From an uncultured Collinsella sp. (GTDB lineage Bacteria; Actinomycetota; Coriobacteriia; Coriobacteriales; Coriobacteriaceae): a stretch of 30,010 nt of DNA. The notes beneath the pieces were generated by a model that searched no databases, was not told the DNA's origin, and saw only the letters and a program-made list of their open reading frames with translations. Shown here one piece after another: positions 7,954 to 15,896 of the stretch (positions are counted from its first letter, which is position 1; every line of letters begins with the position of its first letter). The translations under genes were made by a program, and so were the position numbers. The stretch spans positions 1 to 30,010 of the forward strand of contig CATYDM010000021.1 of assembly GCA_958405195.1 (NCBI GenBank), read 5' to 3'.

Positions 7954-9366
7954 ATGGACGCAACCGCAATTATCCTCGCTGCCGGCGAGGGCACCCGCAT
8001 GAAGTCGAACCACTGCAAGGTTTCGCACAAGATCCTGGGCAAGCCCATGGTTCAGTGGATCGTCGACGCCACCATCAAGGCCGGCTGCAGCCGCGTCGTG
8101 GTCGTCATCGGCAGCCACGCCGACGAGATGCGCGCCCTCATCGACGGCGCCTACGCCAGCAGCGCCACCAAGGTCGAGTGCGTCGAGCAGACCGAGCGCC
8201 TGGGCACCGGTCACGCCGTGAAGGTCGCGCTCGAGGCCTGCGGCATCACGCAAGGCCCCGTCGTCGTGCTCAACGGCGACCTGCCGCTCATCACCGCCGA
8301 CACCGTCGCCAAGTTCGCACAGACCGTCGCTACCGGCGAGCTCGCCTGCACCGTCATGACCATGACCCCGCCCGACCCCTTCGGCTACGGCCGCATCAAG
8401 CTGGGCGCCGACGGCCAGATCGAGCGCATCATCGAGCAGAAGGACTGCACGCCCGAGCAGGCCGCCACGCTGCTGGAGTGCAACGCCGGCTGCTACGCCT
8501 TTGACGGCGCGCAGCTCGCCGCCCACATTAACGAGATCGGCAACGACAACGCGCAGTCCGAGTACTACCTGCCCGACATGCTCGAAATCCTCAAGGGTCA
8601 CGGCCAGGCGGTCTCCATCTTCCACTGCGATGACTACCGCGACGGCCTGGGCGTCAACAGCCGCATTCAGCTCGCGCAGCTCACCGCTATCGCGCGCGAC
8701 CGCATCAACGAGCACTGGATGGCCGAGGGCGTCACGTTCATCGATCCCACGCAGGCCTGGATCGGCCCCGATGCCACCATCGGCCGCGACACCGTCGTGT
8801 GGCCGCAGACGCACCTGATCGGCCACGTCACCGTGGGCGAGGAGTGCCAGCTCGGCCCCAACAGCCGCCTCACCGACACCACCGTCGGCAGCGGCTGCAC
8901 CATCGATGAGACCATCGCCATCGAGGCCGTCATCGAGAACGGCGTCGACTGCGGCCCGCGCGCCTACCTGCGCCCGGGCACCCACATGCTCGACGGCTCC
9001 AAGGCCGGCACGCACGTGGAGATCAAGAAGTCCACGATCGGCGAGGGCTCCAAGGTGCCGCACCTGTCCTACATCGGCGACACTACCATGGGCTCCGGCG
9101 TCAACGTGGGCGCAGGCTCCATCACCTGCAACTACGACGGCGTGCACAAGCACAAGACCGTCATCGGCAAGGACGCCTTCATCGGTTCCGACACCATGAT
9201 GGTCGCGCCCGCCCAGATCGGCGACGGCGCGCTCGTGGCCGCCGGCTCCGTCATCACCGAGCCGGTCCCGGCAGACGCACTCGGCCTGGGTCGTGCCCGT
9301 CAGGTAAACATTGAGGGTTGGGCCGCCGATTATCGCCGCCGTCTGCACGAGGACGACGAGGTATAA
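7954..9366 (+). CDS. glmU: Bifunctional UDP-GlcNAc pyrophosphorylase / GlcN-1-P acetyltransferase
   Basis: A 470-residue enzyme making UDP-N-acetylglucosamine for peptidoglycan. The N-terminal uridyltransferase has LAAGEGTRMKS at 8-18 followed by the conserved K-x-LGKPM region, then the VVVLNGDLPL loop and a later EYYLPDM segment. The C-terminal half is a left-handed beta-helix acetyltransferase with YLRPGTHM, GTHVEIKKSTIG, the catalytic-base region VPHLSYIGD (His370) and VGAGSITCNYDG. The length is normal and no domain is broken. ATG 7954 has AGGAG 5 nt upstream; the frame is open for 70 codons before it without a good site. A terminator follows, so it is probably transcribed separately from prs. 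Confidence 0.97.
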   Translation: MDATAIILAAGEGTRMKSNHCKVSHKILGKPMVQWIVDATIKAGCSRVVVVIGSHADEMRALIDGAYASSATKVECVEQTERLGTGHAVKVALEACGITQGPVVVLNGDLPLITADTVAKFAQTVATGELACTVMTMTPPDPFGYGRIKLGADGQIERIIEQKDCTPEQAATLLECNAGCYAFDGAQLAAHINEIGNDNAQSEYYLPDMLEILKGHGQAVSIFHCDDYRDGLGVNSRIQLAQLTAIARDRINEHWMAEGVTFIDPTQAWIGPDATIGRDTVVWPQTHLIGHVTVGEECQLGPNSRLTDTTVGSGCTIDETIAIEAVIENGVDCGPRAYLRPGTHMLDGSKAGTHVEIKKSTIGEGSKVPHLSYIGDTTMGSGVNVGAGSITCNYDGVHKHKTVIGKDAFIGSDTMMVAPAQIGDGALVAAGSVITEPVPADALGLGRARQVNIEGWAADYRRRLHEDDEV

Positions 9367-9383
9367 CGTTTTACCAAGCATCT

Positions 9384-9417
9384 AAGGAGCTGTTCCCATG
9401 GGGGCGGCTCCTTTTTC
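9384..9417 (+). terminator. Intrinsic terminator after glmU
   Basis: A stem AAGGAGC/GCTCCTT (9384-9390 and 9407-9413), with further pairing of TTCCC/GGGG inside, runs directly into a T-run. It lies 18 bases after the glmU stop. Confidence 0.88.
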
Positions 9418-9559
9418 TATCGTGACCTGCGCAACCGGATGAGTGGTCGGTTCGTGTCCGTTGACGGTAAAGACGTTATCAAGACCCGATAAGCCCCGTC
9501 GCGCGGTTACAATGCAAAAAAGCATCTATATGGCATTCGATGTATAAAGGAGAAGGGTA

Positions 9560-10546
9560 ATGCCGATTAATGATCCCGAGAAGTCGGAGAATATGCGCAA
9601 GTCCATCCGCGTGTATTCCGGTTCCTCCAACCGTCCCCTCGCTCAGAAGATTGCTGAGTACCTTGGGGTCGAGCTTTCGGGCCTTACGCTAAAGCAGTTC
9701 GCCAACGGTGAGATTTACGCCCGCTACGACGAAACCGTCCGCGGCGCCGACGTCTTCCTGATTCAGTCCGTGGCCGGCGGCAACGTCAACGACATGCTCA
9801 TGGAGCTGCTCATCGCCACCGACGCTGCCAAGCGCGCATCCGCCCGCTCCATCACCGCCGTTATCACCCACTACGGCTATGCCCGCCAGGACCGCAAGGC
9901 CGGCCCGCGCGAGCCCATCACCGCCCGCCTCGTCGCCAACCTGCTCGAGCGCGCCGGCGTCAATCGCATCATCACCCTCGACCTGCACCAGGGCCAGATC
10001 CAGGGCTTCTTTGATATCCCGGTTAACCACCTGTCCGCGCTGCCGCTGTTTGGCCAGTACTACAACGACATGCACTTCGACACCGACAACCTGGTTGTCG
10101 TCTCCCCCGACGTGGGTCGCGCCAAGGCCGCCAAGAAGCTGTCCGACATGCTCGGCTGCGACCTGGCCATCGCCCACAAGGGCCGTCCGCGCCACAACGC
10201 CGCCGAGGTCATGGGCATCATCGGTGACATCAAGGGCAAGACCTGCATCATCAACGACGACATGATCGACACCGCTGGCACCCTGTGCGCCAACGTCAAG
10301 GAGCTCAAGGCTATGGGCGCTGGCGACATCTACGTCTGCGCCACCCACGGCATCTTCTCCGGTCCGGCCATCGAGCGCCTGAACGACGCCCCGATCGTCG
10401 AGTGCGTCGTCACCGACGCCATCCCCGTCGAGGTCGGCGGCAAGATCAAGACCATCTCAGTCGCCGAGGAGTTCGCTCAGGCCATCTCCGCCGTTTACCA
10501 CGAGGAGCCCGTCTCCACGCTCGTCGGCGGCGACTTCGCGCTGTAG
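9560..10546 (+). CDS. prs: Ribose-phosphate pyrophosphokinase (PRPP synthetase)
   Basis: A 328-residue class I PRPP synthetase, transferring pyrophosphate from ATP to ribose-5-phosphate. It has the N-terminal VYSGSSNRPLAQ segment, the YGYARQDRKAGPREPI flexible loop with catalytic Arg and Lys, DLHQGQIQGFF carrying the ATP-site His, SPDVGRAK, and the PRPP loop DDMIDTAGT. The length is slightly above average because of about 13 extra N-terminal residues. The start ATG 9560 has AAGGAGAAGG just upstream; an internal ATG before RKSIRV is a weaker alternative. Its product is the substrate of PurF, encoded further along the window. A strong terminator follows. Confidence 0.97.
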   Translation: MPINDPEKSENMRKSIRVYSGSSNRPLAQKIAEYLGVELSGLTLKQFANGEIYARYDETVRGADVFLIQSVAGGNVNDMLMELLIATDAAKRASARSITAVITHYGYARQDRKAGPREPITARLVANLLERAGVNRIITLDLHQGQIQGFFDIPVNHLSALPLFGQYYNDMHFDTDNLVVVSPDVGRAKAAKKLSDMLGCDLAIAHKGRPRHNAAEVMGIIGDIKGKTCIINDDMIDTAGTLCANVKELKAMGAGDIYVCATHGIFSGPAIERLNDAPIVECVVTDAIPVEVGGKIKTISVAEEFAQAISAVYHEEPVSTLVGGDFAL

Positions 10547-10590
10547 TCGCATCGTCCTGCCACCCGGCCGCACCGCGGTCGCACCATAAC

Positions 10591-10640
10591 AAACCCCCGC
10601 GCCCCCCCTGGCTTCGCAAAGGTCGCGCGGGGGTTTCTTC
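10591..10640 (+). terminator. Intrinsic terminator after prs
   Basis: A perfect 12-bp stem, AAACCCCCGCGC at 10591-10602 and its complement at 10625-10636, ends in TTTCTTCT. It lies 45 bases after the prs stop. Confidence 0.9.
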
Positions 10641-10769
10641 TGTTCCGACGGCTTGCTCTGCCGCAGCCGTGCTTTTGTCTGGTGGGATTTCGCTGAAACG
10701 AAGTCTCGCCTTCGGCGGGCGTGGTAGCCTTTGTCGTTGATTGAACTATTTACGTAACGGAGGACAAAC

Positions 10770-11399
10770 ATGGCAGCTGCACAGCCGCTTAAGATTCGCA
10801 TGGTTGCCGGGCTTGGCAACCCTGGCGAGGAATATGCCGAGACCCGCCACAACGCCGGCTTTAAGGCGATCGACGAGCTGGCCCGTCAGGCCGGCGTCAC
10901 GTACTGGAAAAACCAGGCCGGCGCCGAGGTCGCGCTCATCAACATCAACGATCCCGAGGAAGAGGGCGGTAAGCGCCAGATTGTACTGGTCAAGCCGCAG
11001 TCGTATATGAATACCTCGGGTGGCCCCATCTCCAAGCTCTGCCGCGAGTACAAAATCAAGGTCGAGGAGCTGCTCGTGATCCACGACGAGCTCGACATTC
11101 CCGCCGGCGACGTACGTGTTAAGGTGGGCGGCGGCCACGCCGGTCACAACGGCCTGCGCTCCATCATCGACAAGATGGGCAGCCGCGACTTCAGCCGCAT
11201 CCGCACCGGCATCGGCAACCCTCCCGGCAAGATGGCCGTCGCCGACTACGTTCTTAAGCAGCTGCGCGCCCGCGAGGCCGAGGATTTCCAGGACACCTGC
11301 GCCCGCGCGGCCGACGCCGCCGGCCTGGCGATCGTGCACGGCGTGGTCTATGCCCGCGACCACGTCAACGGTGCCGCCTCCGCCAACGGCAAGCACTAA
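10770..11399 (+). CDS. pth: Peptidyl-tRNA hydrolase
   Basis: A 209-residue enzyme that frees tRNA from peptidyl-tRNA dropped by stalled ribosomes. The family motifs are intact: GLGNPGEEYAETRHNAGF at 14-31 with catalytic His27, KPQSYMNTSG, VIHDELDIPAGDVRVK with the conserved Asp, GGGHAGHNGLRSI, and RIRTGIGNPPG. The length is at the upper end of normal. GGAGG lies 6 nt before ATG 10770. The stop codon TAA forms the first three bases of a palindromic repeat that follows at once, which is unusual. Confidence 0.97.
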   Translation: MAAAQPLKIRMVAGLGNPGEEYAETRHNAGFKAIDELARQAGVTYWKNQAGAEVALININDPEEEGGKRQIVLVKPQSYMNTSGGPISKLCREYKIKVEELLVIHDELDIPAGDVRVKVGGGHAGHNGLRSIIDKMGSRDFSRIRTGIGNPPGKMAVADYVLKQLRAREAEDFQDTCARAADAAGLAIVHGVVYARDHVNGAASANGKH

Positions 11400-11439
11400 A
11401 ACCTACCATTTAGGGACAGGTTTATTTTGGCAGGTTTTA
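11397..11439 (+). repeat. 43-bp palindromic repeat overlapping the pth stop codon (copy 1)
   Basis: Arms 11397-11408 and 11428-11439 pair 11 of 12 (TAAAACCTACCA / TGGCAGGTTTTA) around a core containing AGGGACAGG. The first TAA is the pth stop codon. A second copy, 40 of 43 identical by eye and in the same relation to its gene, follows purF at 24561-24603. The hairpin could also end transcription. Confidence 0.85.
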
Positions 11440-11505
11440 TATGCGGAAACGCCCCAGTTGCGGCATCGCAATCAACCGCGCGCCGACATACATGCATAGC
11501 ACCCC

Positions 11506-11551
11506 AAAGGGGGCCGGCCTCATCACAGCCCGAGGCCGGCCCCCTTTGCCG
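11506..11551. terminator. Strong bidirectional terminator hairpin after pth
   Basis: A perfect 16-bp stem (11506-11521 and 11532-11547) with a 10-base loop is flanked by an AAA tract on one side and TTT on the other. It separates pth from the nfn operon. The rest of 11440-11662 shows only small hairpins, such as CTTTGG/CCAAAG at about 11589, and no gene. Confidence 0.8.
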
Positions 11552-11662
11552 TTTTACCTGATAAAACCGACCAAAAAAAACCTCTCCCCCTTTGGTAGGC
11601 CAAAGTGGATAAACCCTGCTCCCAACAGCCGAAGACACACGTAAGTGACATGTCCATGAGGG

Positions 11663-11707
11663 TATAATTTGCACCGTATGTCTGCACAACGCCTGTGCGC
11701 GTACGGT
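11663..11707 (+). promoter_or_regulatory. Candidate -10 box and leader hairpin of nfnAB
   Basis: A consensus TATAAT lies at 11663-11668, about 105 bases before nfnA; no good -35 box is visible. Right at the expected transcript start is a two-part hairpin: ACCGTA at 11673-11678 pairs with TACGGT at 11702-11707, and GCACA at 11684-11688 pairs with TGTGC at 11694-11698. TTTTATT follows. It could be a 5' stabilising stem or an early terminator. Confidence 0.45.
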
Positions 11708-11773
11708 TTTATTCGGGCTACCGTCCATTTCCGTGGAGGCACGGTTCGGCGGCCCTAACAAGAGAGGGGTTCT

Positions 11774-12613
11774 ATGTATAAAATCCTGGAGAAGACGCAG
11801 TTCTCGGAGAAGGTGTTCAAGTTCCGCATCGAGGCGCCTGCAATCGCCAAGCATGCGCACGCTGGACAGTTCCTCATGGTTCGCGCCAACGAGACGGGCG
11901 AGCGCGTCCCGTTTACCCTGGCCGGCTGGAACGGTGACGAGGGCTGGGTCGAGTTCATCTTCATGGTGATCGGCAAGACCACCGAAATGCTTTCCACCTA
12001 CGAGGCCGGCGAGTCGCTGCGCGACGTCGTGGGCCCGCTGGGCGTTCCCACCGAGATGGCCGAGGGCCCCTGCGCCGTCATTGGCGGCGGCGTCGGCCTG
12101 GCAATTGCCTTCCCGGTCGCCAAGCACCTGGTCGAGACCGGCCACGAGGTGCACGCCATCATGGGCGCCCGCACCAAGGACCTCCTGCTCATGGAGGACC
12201 AGTTCCGCGAGCTCCTCGACGAGGACCACATCCACATCACCACCGACGACGGCTCCTACGGCGAGCAGGGCGTTGTCACCGCTCCGCTGGAGCGCTTGCT
12301 GCAGGACAAGGCCGTGAGCCAGGTCTTCTGCGTCGGCCCCGTTCCGATGATGAAGTTCTCGACCCTCACCGCCCAGAAGTACGACACCCCCATCACCGCG
12401 TCGCTCAACCCCATCATGGTTGACGGCACCGGCATGTGCGGCTGCTGCCGCGTCGAGGTGGGCGGCGTGACCAAGTTCGCTTGCGTCGACGGCCCCGACT
12501 TCGATGCCACCCTGGTCGACTGGGATGACCTTCGTGCCCGCCAGGCCGCTTACCGTTCCGAAGAGGGCGAGTCCCTCAAGGCCTATGAGGAAAAGAGCTG
12601 CGCATGCCACTAG
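11774..12613 (+). CDS. nfnA: NfnA: FAD/[2Fe-2S] subunit of NADH-dependent ferredoxin:NADP+ oxidoreductase
   Basis: A 279-residue flavoprotein of the dihydroorotate-dehydrogenase electron-transfer-subunit family. It has a ferredoxin-reductase fold with RVPFTLAGW at 44-52 for FAD, the nucleotide-binding IGGGVGLA at 103-110, and a C-terminal [2Fe-2S] site in DGTGMCGCC and FACVDGPDFD (Asp217, Cys222, Cys225, Cys237). Together with the next gene it matches NfnAB, the cytosolic electron-bifurcating transhydrogenase that links NADH, ferredoxin and NADPH in anaerobes. It overlaps the next gene by 10 nt. AGAGAGGGG precedes ATG 11774. An alternative label is sulfide dehydrogenase subunit B, which is hard to separate by sequence. 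Confidence 0.88.
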   Translation: MYKILEKTQFSEKVFKFRIEAPAIAKHAHAGQFLMVRANETGERVPFTLAGWNGDEGWVEFIFMVIGKTTEMLSTYEAGESLRDVVGPLGVPTEMAEGPCAVIGGGVGLAIAFPVAKHLVETGHEVHAIMGARTKDLLLMEDQFRELLDEDHIHITTDDGSYGEQGVVTAPLERLLQDKAVSQVFCVGPVPMMKFSTLTAQKYDTPITASLNPIMVDGTGMCGCCRVEVGGVTKFACVDGPDFDATLVDWDDLRARQAAYRSEEGESLKAYEEKSCACH

Positions 12614-14013
12614 TTAACGGTCGTTTCGTTGCCGATATGAAGTCGCCCCGCACCCCCGATAACGAGGAGCCGGCTGCCGAGCGCGCCTGCGACTTCCGCC
12701 CCGTCGACAAGGGCTTCACCGAGGAGATGGCGCTGGCCGAGGCCGAGCGCTGCCTCAACTGCAAGAAGCCGTTCTGTGTTGAGGGCTGCCCCGTCAACAT
12801 CAACATCCCCCGCTTTATCGAACAGATCCGCGAGAAGGACTTCGGCGGCGCTCTCGATACCATCCGCGAGGACTCCATGCTTCCCGCCATCTGCGGCCGC
12901 GTCTGCCCGCAGGAGAACCAGTGCGAGGGCAAGTGCATCCGTGGCAAGAAGTCCGAGCCCGTGGCCATCGGCCAGCTCGAGCGCTTCCTGGGTGACCGCC
13001 CCGAGCTCGCCTCCACGCCCAAGATGGCCCCCAAGAACGGCAAGAAGGTTGCCGTCGTCGGCTCCGGCCCGTCCGGCATCACCTGCGCCGGCGAGCTCGC
13101 CCGCAACGGCTTTGACGTCACCGTCTTCGAGGCATTCTTCACCGGCGGCGGCGTGCTGGTCTACGGCATCCCCGAGTTCCGTCTGCCCAAGGCAGTCGTC
13201 AAGCGCGAGATTGACGGCCTGGAGGACATGGGCGTCAAGTTTGAGTACAACTCCGTCGTGGGCAACATGGCCACGGCCGAAGAGCTGTTCGAGCAGGGCT
13301 TCGACGCCATCTACGTGGCGACCGGCGCTGGCCTGCCCAAGTTCCTCAACGTCCCCGGCGAGAACCTGCCCAACGTCTTCTTCGCCAACGAGTACCTCAC
13401 CCGCGTGAACCTGATGAAGGCCAACAAGTTCCCCGAGTACGACACCCCCACCAAGCACGGCAAGAACGTCGTTGTCTTTGGCGGCGGCAACGTGGCTATG
13501 GACGCCGTCCGTACCGCCAAGCGCCTGGGCGCCGAGCACGCCATCATCGCCTACCGTCGTACCGAGGACGAGATGCCCTGCCGTCGCGCTGAGCTGCACC
13601 ATGCCAAGGCCGAGGGCGTCGAGGTTCTGCCGCTCGTCTCCCCGCTCGAGTTTGTCGCTGGCGAGGACGGCTCCGTGTGCGCCGTCAAGGTCCAGAAGAT
13701 GGAGCTCGGCGAGCCCGACGAGTCCGGCCGTCGTCGTCCGGTGCCCATCGAGGGCGCCATCGAGGAGATCCCCTGCGACGTCGCAATCTCGGCTATCGGC
13801 ACCAACGCCAACCCCTTCGCAAAGAAGATCGGCGGCAAGATGGAGCTCAACAAGTGGGGCTACATCGTCGCCGACGAGGAGACTGGCCAGACCACCGATC
13901 CCCGCATCTGGGCTGGCGGCGACATCGTCACCGGTGCCGCTACGGTCATTCTGGCGATGGGCGCCGGCAAGAAGGCCGCCGCTTCCATCACCAAGAGCCT
14001 GCTGGGCGAGTAA
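12604..14013 (+). CDS. nfnB: NfnB: NADPH-binding subunit (glutamate synthase small-subunit family)
   Basis: A 469-residue protein of the GltD/NfnB family, often named NADPH-dependent glutamate synthase (gltA). Residues 50-62 (CLNCKKPFCVEGC) and 97-111 (CGRVCPQENQCEGKC) supply eight cysteines for two [4Fe-4S] clusters. VVGSGPSG at 151-158 is the FAD-binding loop, a GGGNVAMDAVRTAKRLGAEH stretch binds NADPH, and the end has the GGDIVTGAATV motif of this family. No glutamate synthase large subunit is nearby and the partner is NfnA-like, so the transhydrogenase role fits best. The start overlaps the nfnA stop, indicating translational coupling. A terminator follows. Confidence 0.9.
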   Translation: MPLVNGRFVADMKSPRTPDNEEPAAERACDFRPVDKGFTEEMALAEAERCLNCKKPFCVEGCPVNINIPRFIEQIREKDFGGALDTIREDSMLPAICGRVCPQENQCEGKCIRGKKSEPVAIGQLERFLGDRPELASTPKMAPKNGKKVAVVGSGPSGITCAGELARNGFDVTVFEAFFTGGGVLVYGIPEFRLPKAVVKREIDGLEDMGVKFEYNSVVGNMATAEELFEQGFDAIYVATGAGLPKFLNVPGENLPNVFFANEYLTRVNLMKANKFPEYDTPTKHGKNVVVFGGGNVAMDAVRTAKRLGAEHAIIAYRRTEDEMPCRRAELHHAKAEGVEVLPLVSPLEFVAGEDGSVCAVKVQKMELGEPDESGRRRPVPIEGAIEEIPCDVAISAIGTNANPFAKKIGGKMELNKWGYIVADEETGQTTDPRIWAGGDIVTGAATVILAMGAGKKAAASITKSLLGE

Positions 14014-14041
14014 TCACCTGCAGCGCTAGCCACCAAACGGC

Positions 14042-14080
14042 AAAGTCCCCGTCGAGCACACGCCCGGCGGGGACTTTTTC
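14042..14080 (+). terminator. Intrinsic terminator after nfnB
   Basis: The stem AAAGTCCCCG (14042-14051) pairs with CGGGGACTTT (14068-14077) and continues into a T-run. Confidence 0.88.
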
Positions 14081-14095
14081 TATGCCGGCCGCCCG

Positions 14096-14131
14096 ACCAC
14101 CACGATGGGGACAGGCACCTTTGTGGTGGTT
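14096..14131. repeat. GGGGACAG palindrome, left copy
   Basis: ACCACCAC at 14096-14103 pairs with GTGGTGGT at 14123-14130 around GGGGACAGGCACC. The 21 bases 14111-14131 recur inverted at about 14428-14448, next to the IS, so a pair of these palindromes brackets the triple hairpin array. Confidence 0.75.
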
Positions 14132-14153
14132 GGGGACTTGCCCGGCCGTTTTG

Positions 14154-14369
14154 TCTCAATCTGTAACAGTTAGGCCCTGTTGAGCATCGCAGTTGTTACA
14201 GATCGAGATATTGCGCCAGCCGCCTCCGCTTTATCTCAATCTGTAACAGCTAGAGGCCAAATATGCCGCCTGGTGTTACAGATCAAGACGTTGGGCTGAC
14301 GGCCGGACGGTTCATCTAAATCTGTAACAGTTAGAGCCATTTTCGCTGGCTTGGTGTTACAGATCGAGA
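14154..14369. repeat. Three tandem hairpins with a shared stem sequence
   Basis: Three units start at 14154, 14234 and 14315 (80-81 base period). In each, about 15 bases ending in ATCTGTAACA pair with TGTTACAGAT plus its flank: arms 14154-14168/14194-14208, 14234-14248/14274-14288 and 14315-14329/14355-14369. Stems are conserved, loops and spacers vary, as expected if structure is selected. There is no open frame here. The rest of 14081-14448 holds only the flanking palindrome copies. Confidence 0.8.
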
Positions 14370-14486
14370 TTTTGCAAAAGCCGAGGATAGACACCGCCGC
14401 CAAGGCCTTCCCCTCGGCCTAAAACAAAAACCACCACAAAGGTGCCTGTGAACTGCGCCCCGAAACTTGGACTGAACAAATAGCGA

Positions 14487-15398
14487 CTACGCCGCAAGGG
14501 CCCGGTTCCGGAACTCCTCCGGCGTCAGGCCCTTCAATCTTACCTGCCTGCGCCGCGTGTTCCAATGGTCTATGTACTCCTCCAGGTCGCGCTTGAAGTC
14601 CTCGAAGCTGCCCCACTCCCTGCCGCGGTAGAACTCGTCCTTCACGTGGCCGAAGAGCTACTCGGTGGCGGCGTTGTCGATGCAGTTCCCCTTGCGCGAC
14701 ATGCTCTGGGTGATGCCCGCCCCCTCCAGCCTGGAGGCGTAGGACTCGTGCTGGTACTGCCAGCCCATGTCCGAGTGCATGGTCGGTGCCGCCCCGTCGG
14801 GCAGGGCCTCGAGGAGCCGGTCGAGCATCCTGTGCTGCTGGGCGAGGTCCGGCGAGGTCGATATGTCGCTCGCCACGATCTCCTTCGTGCAGAAGTCGAG
14901 CACCGGGGCCCAGTAGGCCTTGGCGCCGGCGACCTTGAACTCGGTGACGTCGGTGCCGAGCTTCTGCCACGGCCCCTCGGCGCCGAAGTCCCTCGCGATG
15001 ACGTTCTCGAACGTGCTCCCCACGAGCCCCCTGTAGGAGCTGTACCGGCGGCGGGAGCCCCGGCGGCGTATCCCGCACCGGATGCCCATCTCGCGCATCA
15101 TCTTGAGCACGGTCTTGTCGGCCACGACCGCGCCCAGCTCGGCGCGCAGGCACATGGCTATCTGCCGGTGCCCGCAGCCGTTGGCGGTGCGCGAGAATAT
15201 CTCGGCGGCGGCGTCGCGCAGCTCGGGCCTGGTCGGCCTCCGCGGGTGCGCCAGCGCGTAGTAGTAGGTCGACCTCCTGAGCCCCGAGCACTCCAGCAGG
15301 TGGCGCAGGGAGTGCCCCTCCGCGCGCAGCGCCCTCACCGCCTCGGCCGCCGCCCTGGTCAGAGCCCGTCCCGCTCGACCAGGGCGCGCAATTTTTTT
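14487..15398 (-). pseudogene. IS3-family transposase OrfB (DDE domain), truncated by TAG
   Basis: This frame encodes the integrase-type catalytic part. It has an HTH_21-like region (GHSLRHLLECSGLRRSTYYY), then the DDE residues: Asp in LGTDVTEFKV, Asp in MHSDMGWQY, and Glu in the DNAATE segment. A TAG at 14658-14660 comes directly after that Glu. The same frame then continues for 56 more codons (LFGHVKDEFYRG onward) to TAG at 14487-14489. These residues belong to the normal C-terminus, and related IS3 proteins have Gln at this place, so a CAG-to-TAG change is likely. Expression would need a -1 shift from OrfA at the A7 run. The coordinates include the part after the stop. Confidence 0.85.
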
Positions 15399-15856
15399 AG
15401 GTAGGCGACCTCGGCCTCGAGCCTGCGGCAGCGCTCCTCGAGCTCCTGCTCGCGGGTGCGGGCCTGGGGTTTCGACCTCGACCCCCTCGGCCTGCCCTTC
15501 GGGCGGGGCCGCAGCGCCTCGGCGCCGCCCTCGCGGTAGAGCCTGCACCAGCGCTCCAGCGGGGACTTCGACCTGATCCCGAACTCGGCCATGGCGTCGG
15601 CCTTCGCCATCCCGCCGTCGACCACGGCCGACGCCGCGGCGACCCTCTGCTCGAATGTGTACCTGGATTGTTTCCCGCCCATGGACAGCAGCGCCTCGCT
15701 TCCGAACGCCCGGTATACCCACTGCTATTCTCTCACGGTCTCGCGGGGGACGGACAGGGCCTCGGCCGCCGGCTTGCAGCCGACGCCGGCGTCGAAGAGC
15801 TCGACGGCCCGCCTCCTGGACTCCAGGTCGTGCTTCACCCTGAGGTCTATACTCAT
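15359..15856 (-). pseudogene. IS3-family transposase OrfA (helix-turn-helix), interrupted by TAG
   Basis: The frame starts at ATG 15856, 6 nt after GGGAGG, and reads MSIDLRVKHDLESRRRAVEL, a helix-turn-helix beginning, then stops at TAG 15725-15727 after 43 codons. The same frame resumes as QWVYRAFGSEALLSMGGKQSR and runs to its normal end in a coiled-coil-like segment rich in Glu and Arg (ELEERCRRLEAEVAYLKKL). Trp (TGG) would fit the stop position well. Re-initiation at the ATG at 15682 would give a 107-residue C-terminal fragment. OrfA would normally bind the IS ends and feed the OrfAB frameshift fusion. Confidence 0.82.
15392..15398 (-). other. A7 slippery site for -1 frameshifting (OrfA to OrfAB)
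   Basis: Seven A residues on the minus strand lie at the end of OrfA, where the OrfB frame is -1 relative to OrfA. Shifting here would join ...AEVAYLKK to IARPGRAGRALTRAAAEA. This is the standard programmed-frameshift layout of IS3 elements. Confidence 0.75.
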
Positions 15857-15861
15857 GGAAA

Positions 15862-15896
15862 ACCTCCCATTTCCCGATGTCCAAGAAATGGGAGGC
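15862..15896 (-). promoter_or_regulatory. Hairpin covering the OrfA ribosome-binding site
   Basis: CCTCCCATTTC at 15863-15873 pairs perfectly with 15885-15895. On the minus strand the arm nearer the gene contains GGGAGG, the OrfA ribosome site, 6 nt before ATG 15856. Transcripts entering from outside the IS would carry both arms and hide the site. The same arrangement is present at 15-48. Confidence 0.7.

Noticed and set aside
7876..9381. 501-codon frame antisense to glmU
   Set aside because: It mirrors glmU codon bias, is Val/Asp/Gly/Ala repetitive, and has no recognisable domain.
10641..10769. tRNA or small RNA between prs and pth
   Set aside because: Small stems are present, but there is no cloverleaf, anticodon arm or CCA-like end. 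No tRNA or rRNA was seen anywhere in the window.
14154..14369. CRISPR array
   Set aside because: Only three units at 80-base spacing, each a hairpin with both arms repeated, with no direct repeat/spacer pattern and no cas genes.
15359..15682. Separate gene of 107 codons (MGGKQSRY...)
   Set aside because: It is the rest of OrfA after the TAG and is in the same frame; re-initiation is possible but it is not an independent gene.
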